A stretch of 64,000 nucleotides of DNA, from assembly GCF_008728515.1 (NCBI RefSeq), contig NC_044984.1:86759277-86823276 (forward strand), given 5' to 3'. The position numbers and the translations under genes are program-made. Under the pieces are notes generated by a model. It was given only the letters and a program-made list of their open reading frames with translations, was not told where the DNA came from and did not search any database. Source of the stretch: Papio anubis. Its lineage: Eukaryota > Chordata > Mammalia > Primates > Cercopithecidae. Each line of letters opens with the position of its first letter. Position 1 is the stretch's first letter. This document shows, in pieces, positions 22,401 through 32,706 of the stretch.

Positions 22401-23899
22401 AAGGTTGATTGCATGATCTCCTTTCTTCACTGCTGGCTTCAACTCTACATATTTCTCAAGAGCCAGCTTGTCTCATCTTCAGGTAGTTTGCCAGATTGCT
22501 GAAGGCCTTAGCAGTCTCTCCTAAAATGTGACTCCATTCATTGATAGCACAGAGCATGTATTTGGTATTCATCACACATTGCTTTGTTGGGTTAGTTGCC
22601 TTCTTCTGTTTGGGTCTCCCATCTCTCTAACTGAATTTAAGGCCTCTAAGGTCTAGGGAACCATGTAATTTATTATCCAAATTGGAACACTTTTGAGAAT
22701 AAAAAGAGATGTTATAATAATTACATTGGCACACCTCCCGCAAACTTGAACTGTCTGAGCAAAATATGTGTGGCAACTCTATTAAGGTCAAAGGACATTA
22801 TTTACTGCTTTTCTCTGATCACCCACAGGGTCTAGTGTAATTCACATGCAAACGGACATCAGACTCTTAAAAAGAAGTAGCTTAGCAAAGCAACAAACAA
22901 TTCCTCTTACAACAGTCATAAAATAGGTGGAAGATGTGAACAGGTTCCTACTAGTGGGAGATTTAAGAGTTCAATGTAGGAAGTAACCACAAGGTAGAAG
23001 GATTTAAATAATCAGATAAAGACTGTTCACAGTAGAAATCAGCCTAAAACGTATGTTCTTACCATTACGAAGCCCTGGGGTCCAAAAAGGCACTCTTAGC
23101 GCAAGAATAGAAAGTAAAAAGTGTTTTCGACTGGGCATTTTTGTAAAGTGTATTCTTGTTTCAGAAGCATTAGGCATCCTAATCATCACACCGACATCCA
23201 CATGGGACTCTGCAAAGGAAACAGGGACAGAATCAGATAGAAAAATAGACTTATAATCAAGACACTATAAATTCTCTGCAGTTAGTGATCTTCCGTAAAG
23301 TTTCCATGTCTCCGATTCCCCTCCCTCTGCTCCTCTCTGTGTTTTGCCTACATCCTCAGATTCATACATGTCACCATTTCAGCTATGACATAAAGACATT
23401 TTGTCAGGCAGAAGAAAAGTTGAGACCTTCTCTCCCTGTGTCTCTTTCTTGGGAAAAACTTTTCGGGAACTCTCCAAGATGACTTCCTTTGATATTTGAT
23501 TGGCCAGAATTGACCTCATGACTATTTCTAAACCAGGCACTGACAAAGGGAAGATTAGGGACTTGTCTTGGACATAGCACCCCTGATGCTGGTAAGAGGG
23601 GTTTATCTTTTCCTGAGGCCTCAATTCAAACAGTCGCTCCCAATGTTGTTAAAGGTAACTTTATCTTTAATCAGATACTCTGCCCAGAGTGGTAGATCAA
23701 GTTACAATTCTCTTGTAACGAGGATGGTGACATCTGAAACACGAGTTCTCTGTGCTAGTATACATTTTGTATATATCCCAGCATTTTTTATAACTTTCAT
23801 CATTAGGGTTGAAAATGACATAGGGTGATATTTTCCTTCTTCATTAACTCCTACTAAATATATCTTTCTATCTAAATTTCCAAATCATTTGTTTATGTC
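22401..23899. other. Unassigned, no gene seen
   Basis: 22400-22690 is faintly L2-like on the + strand. Frames at 23004-23828 have no supporting signals. Confidence 0.45.
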
Positions 23900-24206
23900 T
23901 TTTTTTTTTATTTTTTATTTTTTTGAGACAGGGTCTTGCTTTGCCACCCAGGCTAGAGTACAGTGGTTCAGTTGTAGCTCACCGCAACCTCCACCTCCCA
24001 GGCTCAAGCACTCCTTCTCTCTTAGTCCCCAGAGTAGCTGAGACTACAGGTGTGCACCACCACACCTGGCTCATTTTTGTATTTTTGGTAGAGATGGGGT
24101 TTTGCCATGTTGCCCAGGCTGGTCTTGATTTCTGGACCTCAAGGGATCCGCCCACCTCAGTGTCTCAAAGTGCTGGGATTACAGATGTGAGCCACTGCAC
24201 CTAGCC
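23900..24206 (-). mobile_element. Alu SINE
   Basis: Full reverse-complement Alu with a T/A-mixed tail, GAGACAGGGTCTTGC, the linker TTTTTGTATTTTTGG and the end CACTGCACCTAGCC. Confidence 0.96.
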
Positions 24207-24971
24207 TGCTTTATGTTATTTTAAAATATAACACTTGGAAACGTCTGCCCTGTTTTATATGTATAGGCATGCTTTTCTCATATCCCTCTTCTTCTGGACC
24301 CCATTACATTATAATACAATCTCCTTGAGACTTGACAGAGTCTTTCTAGGCTGACCATGTAATTTTTGAGAATGAAGAGGTCAGTGGCTCTAAGCAGACA
24401 GGGCACTAGGGCAACTGGCATAAATCAGGATTGTTCTGTGTAAAAGAAGATGTATGTCCCTCCCTACTTCCATTTAACATCTCTACAGTGTCCTGCACAT
24501 TTTAGATGCCATTTGAATATTGGCGTATGTGAACTTAAGTCGCTTCCTGTTGAAAAAGTATTTCAAACTTCACTAAAGTCACAATTCCATTGCTTTGTCC
24601 ACAACAACTGGTTGTCCCTGTTGACCCATGGTAAGATAAATTGCAGATCAAGTCCAGAACTAAAGATACTTTTTACTTCTAGCCTTAGAAAGAAGACTCT
24701 GAGGCTACTAATAAATACCATACTGTTTCCCTGATTCCTTAGATTCAAATAGTTCCTATTGACATCTGAAACACATGAGGTTCCTTTAGAGAACCTCAGA
24801 CTTAGAATTCTGGTTTATACACATGACACATTAAGAAAAAACAAACCTACAGTGGCATTACGGCATCAACAATCAGATTGCAAATGTAGTCTGACAAAGA
24901 TTTATCCCAGCACATACTGGATTTTAGAAATACGTTCCTTTTTTCAGGATTTTGGAATCCTAGAAAAATAC
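24207..24971. other. Unassigned, no gene seen
   Basis: No recognised repeat. The open frames at 24450-24734 (+) and 24759-25061 (+) are unsupported, and the second runs into a MIR. Confidence 0.5.
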
Positions 24972-25150
24972 CAGGATTTGGAGTCGGAACACCTATGTTT
25001 GAATCCTAGTCTCCATTACTTCTTCTCTTCAAATAAAATCTCATCTGAAAATCAGGGATAATCATAGTACCTCTATCTGTAGAGCCTTTGGGAGGATTAA
25101 ATGAGATAATGTATGTGAAAGGGCTCCAAATACCAAGCTCTGTATGAATG
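24972..25150 (+). mobile_element. MIR SINE relic
   Basis: GGAGTCGGAACACCTATGTTTG, AATCTCATCTGAAAATCAGG and GAGGATTAAATGAGATAATG match the MIR body in order. Confidence 0.88.
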
Positions 25151-25734
25151 CATATTCTCCTTTTCATTCCCTATTTAAATCAACTCTTTTAATTCTATCT
25201 CTCTCAAGTAGCCTGAACCTGGGTCACCAAAACACAAAATGTACAGTTACAAGGCTGGAAAAAAAAAAAAACAAAAAAAACCAAACAACTGGTTGTTACA
25301 TGATCCTTGACAACAGTTGGACAGACTTTTTCTTAAATCAAATGAAATGTTTTGGCAGCCTGAAAGTGTAGCCTAAAGTATAGCAAGAGAAGAGAATTAT
25401 TTTCCTTAGGGAGACTAATTTTAACAGAAGTTCAACTTACACATTTTTAATATCTGTATTTCGAATGTACTGCTAAATGCAAAATGAATATAATTAGTTA
25501 TGAGATATCTTGCCCTCAGCTACAGTACCCATTAAGCTTCAGCATAATATATAATTCACAACTTATTCATACTCTGTGGTACATTTCAGGACTTCCTATA
25601 CTGTAGTCTCTTAAAGCAAATAGTGTATATAGTTTCAGAACCTAACAGTTGTTCCTTCAGAAGGGTTAGAAGTGGATGTAGCATATCTGTGGTTTTCAAA
25701 TAATTTAGTCAGTCATAAAAATTTATTAGGTACA
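25151..25734. other. AT-rich, unassigned
   Basis: Holds an A-rich run at 25258-25281; no gene or named repeat seen. Confidence 0.5.
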
Positions 25735-25924
25735 GGCACTATACCTTTTTACGTATAGGTCACTAGCATGTAAATGAAACTGGCACAACAAGCTAAATAT
25801 GTATAAAATAAATCACAGAAGTGATCGATTTCTGATGAGCTATTTCAGTGATGCAGTAGATAGCAAATGATGATTTTGGAGTATTTTAGATCCCTAATGT
25901 AGAATTTTCAATTTCCCCAGTTTA
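25735..25924 (+). repeat. Left arm of a large inverted duplication
   Basis: This stretch is the near reverse complement of 26502-26672. Shared long blocks include CACTAGCATGTAAATGAAAC, TTCAGTGATGCAGTAGATAG and CAAATGATGATTTTGGAGTA. By eye the arms agree at about nine of ten positions apart from a gap of roughly 18 bases. Confidence 0.92.
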
Positions 25925-26501
25925 TCCTCCAGAAATGATCACTGTGATATACCTGTGACTGCTGAATGGCTATCGTACATCTGTAAATGGGCATACCATT
26001 CCTGGTACCTTCTAACTTTGTGAACACTGTCCCCATGCATAAAATATGGAGTCCTGCAGAGCAGCTAGAGAAAGGGTAAGTAAGTAGCTGAGTCTGCATC
26101 AATGGGGAGCTGTTTAAAAACTGATGTTATCAAGTATGTTTACACATTAAAAACCCGGAAAATGTTGGGCCTTCTCCTATGTGATTTTCCTGAACTCTTG
26201 ATGCAACCTAGAAGGGCTAACGTTAAAAAGTAAAGAGCACAGTACAGACAATAAGAGTTCTGTTTGTGAAGACTAACACAGGAAGTGATTCTATGTCTGA
26301 TTCTAGAATATGGTTAGAGTTCACAGGCAAGAAACAAGATCTGTAGCTTGATAATTATTTAAATATAGACCTATGTGCAATCAGTCTAGAAGCTCCCCGA
26401 AGGCAGGGATACCCATATTTTGTCTAACACTTCTTTATATTCTTCTAAGGTACATCTTGGACACAATAATCATTGTGAACATATTTGATAACATCAATTA
26501 T
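25925..26501. other. Spacer of the inverted duplication
   Basis: 577 bases between the arms. 26385-26460 resembles a MIR/L2 tail (GCTCCCCGAAGGCAGGGATA). No gene is seen. Confidence 0.6.
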
Positions 26502-26672
26502 TAAATTGGGGAAATCAAAAAATACTCCAAAATCATCATTTGCTATCTACTGCATCACTGAAACAGCTCATCAGAACGCTATCTTTTCTGTTATTTATTT
26601 TATACACATTTACCTTGTTACGCCAGTTTCATTTACATGCTAGTGGCCTATACATAAAAAGGTGTAGTAAGT
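26502..26672 (-). repeat. Right arm of the inverted duplication
   Basis: Reverse-complement partner of 25735-25924; it contains TACTCCAAAATCATCATTTG and GTTTCATTTACATGCTAGTG. The arms could pair in a transcript or in single-stranded DNA. Confidence 0.92.
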
Positions 26673-26681
26673 GTTTTTTAT

Positions 26682-26734
26682 CTAGTTAAAAAGGCTTTTA
26701 AAAAGACTTTCGTAACTTGTAACTTTTTAACTAG
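26682..26734. repeat. Short perfect inverted repeat
   Basis: CTAGTTAAAAAG at 26682-26693 is exactly complementary to CTTTTTAACTAG at 26723-26734, a 12-bp stem with a 29-base loop, just outside the right arm of the larger inverted duplication. Confidence 0.85.
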
Positions 26735-27825
26735 TTATATAGTGTCTTAGGAAACAGGGAGAAAGCATTTCAGTTCATTATACTTCTTCATTTACTGAGT
26801 AAAAACCATATGCCAAATACCATGCCCCTGGAGGGGGTGTAAGGAGTTTGAGTGTATTACAGCTCTCACCCCCAAGAAACCACAGCAGTGTGGCTAAGTG
26901 GAAACTCAAACAAAACAGCATATCAGTTGAAAAAATTTACACATCTACATTATATTCATCGTTGCTGGATAATATACCACCATTCCAGCCATAGTTGTGA
27001 AGGACCTATTTGATCTATAGGTCTAAAGTGAACCTGTTTGATATCAGAAGCATATGGCAGTAGTTGACTTTCAATAATTGGCTTTCCAAATTATCTACAC
27101 CTAAACAGTCCCAGAAAAACGATTCAATTTCAGTTATTTCAATTCAATAGTTAGGTAGCTGAATTCTTTTTCATTTTATGGTTGTGGTTTGTGGGTCCAG
27201 CCTACAAGAGCTTAGCTAAATCTTCTCTAATACTCCAACATGATTACATGAGTGTATATATACATACATAAATATATGAATATATGTAATTTATATGCAT
27301 ATGCACACACGTATATCTGAAACTTGAAATATACCATTTTTGTTCTCTCACTGTTCAGTTATGGAGCACAGATCTACTGGTCAGGCTTTTCACCCAGACT
27401 ACTATAGCCAGCTGTCTTTAGGAGAGTGTGGCTGAGTCCTTGTTATGCAGACAAGAAAAGGAATATTTGAAAGTGCAATGGCCCTGCAAGTGCTCAGATA
27501 TTCATTGCACACCATGATGATTACATCTGAGAATCTGTTCCTCCTTTATTCTCTTCTTTCTTAAGAAACGGTCTTCTCTTTAGGAATGAATATGTGGAAG
27601 CAAAATGACTAGTTTATAACAAGCAGTACTCAAAAATGTTGTGAGTACAATGTAGAAACCCAACAGTGAAATTGCAAACTGAGAAAAGGAATCAAACAAG
27701 GGCAGAAAAGCAAGCGTTAAGGCTTGAGAATAAATTATGCATGGGACAAATTGGTACTCATTTTGAGAAGGAGAGGAGAGGTGAATTTATACAGTCAAGT
27801 AATAAAAAGTCATTGTTCAGTAGAG
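26735..27825. other. Mostly unassigned
   Basis: Contains a mixed TA/CA tract at about 27255-27312. No gene or named repeat seen. Confidence 0.5.
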
Positions 27826-28022
27826 GCTGTCTAGTGTAATGTTTAACAGCATGGACTCTATCCCAAGAATTGAGTCTGAAACCTGAATCTCCCATGTACA
27901 AGTTCTGTGACATTGAACCAGATCTTAAAGTCTCTAAATTTCTCTTTTGTTTTGCATATAGGGAGAGGAGTATATACTTCCTAAGGTTGTGAAAAGGATG
28001 GTTCATAGTAAAAGTATGTAGC
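27826..28022 (+). mobile_element. MIR SINE relic
   Basis: GTAATGTTTAACAGCATGGACTC and CAAGTTCTGTGACATTGAACC fit the MIR 5' half, and TTCCTAAGGTTGTGAAAAGG its 3' half. Confidence 0.82.
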
Positions 28023-28372
28023 GTTATTGAGTACATACTATGTGTAAGGATATTATATGAATAAATTTATGAACCCTCATGTTAACCCAATCCGGCAAGT
28101 ACCTGTACTGTTATTACTATTCCTATTTAGTATTTAAGAAAACTCAGGTTTGACTGGATTAGGTGACTTGTCCAAAGGGATAAAGTTTAGATTTTTTTGT
28201 TTTTGTTTTTGTTTCATGTAGCATAGAGACTTTTTTCAGCTTTTAGATTCAGTGGGTACACATGCAGGTTTCTTCCCTGGGTATATTTCATGATTGAAGC
28301 TGAGATTTGAACATGGCAGAGTGATTCTAAAGCCCGTGGTTACAGGACTATGCTGTCATATTGCCATGTAAA
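28023..28372 (-). mobile_element. MIR relic split by an L1 tail
   Basis: 28023-28192 is minus-strand MIR (GAGTACATACTATGTGTAAGG ... GACTTGTCCAAAGGGATAA). 28289-28372 continues it (GATTTGAACATGGCAGAGTG). The 28193-28288 insert separates them. Confidence 0.75.
28193..28288 (-). mobile_element. Short L1 3' end fragment
   Basis: A T-rich run (TTTTTTTGTTTTTGTTTTTG) is followed by TTTTAGATTCAGTGGGTACA and CATGCAGGTTTCTTCCC, the complement of the L1 3' end. It is a severely 5'-truncated insertion of about 96 bases. Confidence 0.75.
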
Positions 28373-29420
28373 GTGTTTATCATAGCTTAGCATAGAGTAA
28401 AGCTTCCACATGCAAGCCAAAAGAGAAGCATTCAACATTCGCTGAAGAGGAAAACCAAATCACCCACGAGGAGGAAATTGACCTGGCCCTTTCTCCCAAG
28501 TATATCGCATGATATGATGTGTGCAGGTGTGAGATGATGCTGAGATGGCCGACAGAGCTCAATTCAGAAACCAGTGATGAGCTCCTTAACAAATTCCCTC
28601 AGGAGAGAACTCCCTTCCCTCCCCTTTCAAATGAGGCTGACCTTGAAGTTGTGCCTAAACTGCTCACCACAATCTCAGGCTCAACTTGCTGACTCATCTG
28701 TCCAAAACACATGCATCCCCAATTTCTCCCCATTTCATGGGGTAGCAAAAGTAGAGACTTGAACCTCATAAAGTTGGTCCAGTCCAGGGTGTTCACCATC
28801 TTCCTAGCTGATTTATAGTTGCTTTGTTTATTAAACTACCTCCGATCTGGTCAGCAGGCTATGAATGTGAACATCTAGTTAGAGGGGACCTTGAATCAAA
28901 CGAGCAGTAGACTTCTTTATTACACTTGAAAACCTAAAAATGTTCAAGGGGAGGTGGAAGGGAGGAGAGGTGAGCAGAGGGTGCTAGGCGTTTTGTTCAA
29001 CTACCATGGTTCCCTCTGTCAAGATGGAAGATGGCTGTGGCTTAAAGTTTCTGCCCATCTTTGTCCTCTGGAAATATTTGTATTACGCAAATCAAAGAAT
29101 GGAACGTGCCTGCCTCCTCCTCATTCTTCTCCTCTCCCCTGACACTGGAACGAATGTATACTCTTCACACAATAGTCCTTGTTGAACACAGGACCCACAG
29201 GAAACCTGTTACCCCAAATAACTGTCACATTCTCATGTGTTCAGTCACAGGAAGAATTTCAGTGTCTCTCTTCCCCACCATTGGAGATGAGGTTGAGGTC
29301 ACGGGAGAGAAAGAGCCCTGTCTTGTCTCCCAACAAGAGGGGTCTGTGCAGCTGCTGGGCCCACAGCAGACAGAAGGCACGCGGCAGCTGAGGCTCTTTA
29401 GAAGGCTTCCCACCCACTTC
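28373..29420. other. Non-repetitive, no gene seen
   Basis: No repeat family recognised. Overlapping frames at 29061-29444 are open on both strands, which argues against any of them being coding. Confidence 0.5.
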
Positions 29421-29500
29421 CTGAGTCTGGCTTTGATTTCTTAAAGGGCAGATGCACTTATTCCAGAGTCGCTCCCTGATTCAGCTGGGGGAGGGGGGTT

Positions 29501-29722
29501 GGAATAAAAAGCTAAAGCAACCATTTCCTTTTCTGTAGCTCCTTTGCTTTGTCTCAGATCCTCTTTTCTGAGTTATCTGCTACCAAGTCTGTCTCTCCTT
29601 CCGCTCAGAGCAGCAGCGGCTGAGTTTTGTCGAGTGCTAGCTAATCACTGATCTTAATTATAAACAGCCTCAGCTTAGAGGAATGGTTTTGATAGGAAAG
29701 TCAACACCAGGATGCAAGATGG
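29501..29722 (+). promoter_or_regulatory. Candidate TATA promoter and short first exon
   Basis: A TATA-like GGAATAAAAAG at 29501-29511 follows a G-rich element (GGGGGAGGGGGG). About 210 bases later an ATG (29712-29714) is followed by 8 more bases and a consensus splice donor GG|GTAAGT with its GT at 29723. The interval has no repeat and a GC-rich patch (GCAGCAGCGGCTGAG). If this is an exon it would contribute ATG CAA GAT GG, leaving phase 2. That does not fit directly onto the exon candidate at 49627 (phase 0), so another exon would be needed between them. Inference from signals only. Confidence 0.25.
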
Positions 29723-29867
29723 GTAAGTAGCCAAATGGAATCCAAGCCAGTTTTCCAATTAAAAAAACAGACAAAATATATTTATAAGTAAGATTCAATT
29801 CATCTTCCACGTAGTAGAGACTGGAGGCTCCTTGTGAACTGACTTCTGTCTACTGTCCCCTTTCAAC

Positions 29868-30166
29868 TTTTTTTTTTTAATGAGACCGAGTCTCACCCTG
29901 TCGCCCAGGCTGAAGTGCAGTGGCGCAGCCTCACCTTACTACAACCTCCACTGCCTGGGGTCAAGCTATTCTCCCGCCTCAGCCTCCCGAGTAGCTGGGA
30001 TTACAAGCACGCGCCACCACGCCTGGCTAATTTTTTTTGTATTTTTAGTGGAGACGGAGTTTTGCCATGTTGGCCAGGCTGGTCTCGAACTCCTGACCTC
30101 AAGTGATCCACCTGCCTTGGCCCCCCAAAGTGCTATGATTACAGGCTTGAGCCACCACGCCTGGCC
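29868..30166 (-). mobile_element. Alu SINE
   Basis: Full reverse-complement Alu, relatively CpG-rich (CACGCGCCACCACGCC), flanked by CCCCTTTCAA and CCCCTTTAAA, a likely target duplication. Confidence 0.96.
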
Positions 30167-30219
30167 ACCCCTTTAAATTTTATGCTTCAGTAATAGTGTT
30201 GATTTTACCTCCAAAATAC

Positions 30220-30330
30220 AGAGCTGTTTCATGCTTCTGTGACTTTGTGGACTCTTCCCTCTGCCAGAAATGCCTTCTTACTGTGTCTTCCTGGAAATAT
30301 CTTATTTGACTTTTAAAAACTGGTGCAGAC
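30220..30330 (+). mobile_element. L2 fragment
   Basis: GACTCTTCCCTCTGCCAGAAATGCC is the recognisable L2 3' region phrase; only this short part remains. Confidence 0.6.
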
Positions 30331-30334
30331 ATCA

Positions 30335-30452
30335 TCGCTTCATCTACCCCCAGTGATTTTTATTTAATTGGTCTGGGATGTGGCCTGAGCCCTGGGAGTT
30401 TTAAGTGCTCCCCAGGTGATTCTAATCTGCACCAGAGTTTGACAATCACTGC
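30335..30452 (+). mobile_element. MER5-type hAT MITE fragment
   Basis: TTAATTGGTCTGGGATGTGG, GAGTTTTAAGTGCTCCCC and AGGTGATTCTAATCTGCACC belong to the right half of a MER5-type element. The end GAGTTTGACAATCACTG is the degraded terminal inverted repeat. Confidence 0.75.
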
Positions 30453-30463
30453 TTCAAGCCAGC

Positions 30464-30992
30464 AGTTTTCAGACTTGAGCAGGCATCAGAACCAGCTGGA
30501 GGGCTTGTTAAGGCAGAGATTGCAGGGTTCACCCCCTGAGTGTAGAATTCAGTAGCTCTGGGGCCTGAGAAATTGTATTTCTTATTTTGTTTTCTGGGTT
30601 TTGTTTTGTTTTGTTTTGTTTCTACTTTTTTTTAAATCTTGTTGCATACCAAGTTTTCTTTTGTTTGTTTTTTGTTTCTTAAGGGATTTGCTGATGTTTT
30701 TACTATTCGTATTCACATTATTTTGTTTCCTTTTTAACAAAAAATTATTTGTTTAAAACAGACAAAAATTTTATCTATTTCTGGTGTACAACACAATGTT
30801 TTAATATAGGTACACATTATGGAATGGCTACATCAAGCTAATTGATATATGCATTACCTTACATGGATGTCATTTAATTAAATTAATTAATTAATTTGTT
30901 TGTTTGTTTATTGCAGTGAGAATTTGCCTTTCTCACAAGTTCCCACATAAGACTGATTCTGCTGGTCCTGGGATCAGGTTTTGAGAATCAAT
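30464..30992 (+). mobile_element. MER5A MITE interrupted by an L1-containing insert
   Basis: 30464-30582 is the left half of MER5A (CAGTTTTCAGACTTGAGCAGG, GGAGGGCTTGTTAAGGCAGA). 30915-30992 is the right half (GAGAATTTGCCTTTCTCACAAG, CTGGTCCTGGGATCAGG, TTTTGAGAATCA). Between them lies a T/G-rich stretch with L1 sequence. Confidence 0.78.
30755..30875 (-). mobile_element. L1 3' UTR fragment inside the MER5A
   Basis: TTCTGGTGTACAACACAATG, TTTTAATATAGGTACACATT and AATTGATATATGCATTACC follow the complement of an L1 3' region. (GTTTT)n and (AATT)n-like runs flank it. Confidence 0.65.
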
Positions 30993-32609
30993 GCTCTATT
31001 CAAACTGGTTAGCTTGCACAGGTTCCTTACATTGCACTTGTCACCCTGTATTGTCATCAGCTTATTTGCATGTCTATTTCTGTCTTTTGAAGGTGAGGAC
31101 ATTAGCTTTTTTATCGCATTAGAGAGCACTGCACCTGGTGTAGAGTAGATGCTCAATGCATGATCACTTAATGAGTAAGTATTCGGGGTCTAGTTGTCAC
31201 AGAGAAAGAAAGTCTTGTACCAAATTTATGTCAACTTTTTAACATAAATTATTTAATCTAATAAATATCCCATGCCTCTAAATTTAAATCTAGAAAGGGG
31301 TTCTCTAAGCCTCTATGAATTACCTCTTGGATTTTGGTGACAGGATTGGGTTGGCAAAGTACTCCTCAGTACACAAGGATAAAAAGGCCCTGTGCAAAAG
31401 CAGATTGGATTACATTTACATCAACAACACCTCTTTTAAAACTGACATTTAATGATTATCTCTATCAATAAAGGCCTTTTAAGAGCTCTCCATAAAATGT
31501 TGTGAAAAATGAGAACATTTAAAATACAGACAAACAATGGGCCCCATTCATACAGCTTCTTCACATTATTTCTCCAGTATCACGGATCTCAACCAGGCTC
31601 ACTCACCCTTCTCCAGTGAAGTTGGCACATGTTAACCATATTGATCGTCTGATTACAAATGTAGACTGTGGCAGGGAGTATTTACAAAAGGAACCCATTT
31701 GTCCCTGTGGCTTGTATGTAGATATCAGACTTAATACACACTCAACTACAAAGCAATAGAACCAGGTAGTAAAATGTCACTCCCAAGGAGATTAGACTCC
31801 TATGCAGAACAATGATTTCATTGTTTCATAGAACCTTATAAAGTAAGTCCAAAGAGATGTTTTTAAAAGTTTCCTAATCCTTACTAATTTCTTAAATACC
31901 TACTCCTCAAGAAGAATAAATTCTCTCTCTATTCATTGATCCCTAGAATATTTTCAAAAACCTAATAATGTGTTGGCATAGATCTTTCTGAACCCCAAAC
32001 CCAGACCTATGTCTTTCTGAACAAAATATGTGATATTGTGTATGTGTGCGTGTTGCTTGCTGTCCATTTCAGCGCCTTCTACTTTGATGACAACCTGATT
32101 ATTCTGGAAAAAAAGCAGTTGCTGTCCTTAGTGGTGCAGCATGTAGTTACTTGGAATTTCAGTAGTATCCAGGTGACATTTTTCATTGAGTCAGTGGGGA
32201 AACATAAGATGAGAAACTCACCCTTCTGAGTTTCTGGTTAATATTTCTTGATTGGAGCACTGGGTCTCTAGGTCCTCTCTAATTGTTACCTAGAGACTGG
32301 GTCTTTAGATTCTAAAAAGGTCAAAATACCTGGATATTGACTTTTTGAATTACGTATATCGCAATTGAATTCCACTTCAACAATAGCAGGTGGCCAATGG
32401 GTTGAACATGATTGAATCAGGAATGAAAGATTCTGTAGACTGTACCTTTCTTTTCAAAAATAAAATTTTGAAAAGTACAGATTTGCCTAAAATGTATGAG
32501 TAATGCATTCAGAGCGCAGACTGACCATGTTTAAGTTGTAAAGCCCATTGTGTGACGAGCCAGAAACAGATGCAGTAGTTGTTCCCTGCTGGTATGTGCT
32601 CTGTGTCTT
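30993..32609. other. Mostly non-repetitive
   Basis: 31100-31180 may be a MIR remnant. 31380-31740 is a repeat-free, conserved-looking stretch (TCAATAAAGGCCTTTTAAG, GGGCCCCATTCATACAG). No coding signal is seen; the frame 32038-32229 is unsupported. Confidence 0.45.
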
Positions 32610-32706
32610 TGGTTGGTTCAGTGGTTGGTCGCGTGGGTGGGTGGGTGGGTCGGTGGTTGGGTGAGTGGTTGGTTCAGTGGTTGGGTGGTTGATTGGTTGG
32701 TTGGTT
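32610..32706. repeat. (GGTT/GGGT)n minisatellite with G-quadruplex
   Basis: A tandem mixture of GGTT and GGGT units on the + strand. Inside it, 32635-32649 is GGGTGGGTGGGTGGG, four G-triplets with single-T loops, the classic parallel G-quadruplex motif. The minus-strand threonine/proline-rich frame over it is only a reading of the repeat. Confidence 0.93.

Noticed and set aside
29061..29444. 127-codon open frame near the candidate promoter
   Set aside because: It is overlapped by open frames in other phases and on the other strand, and has no domain or conserved start.
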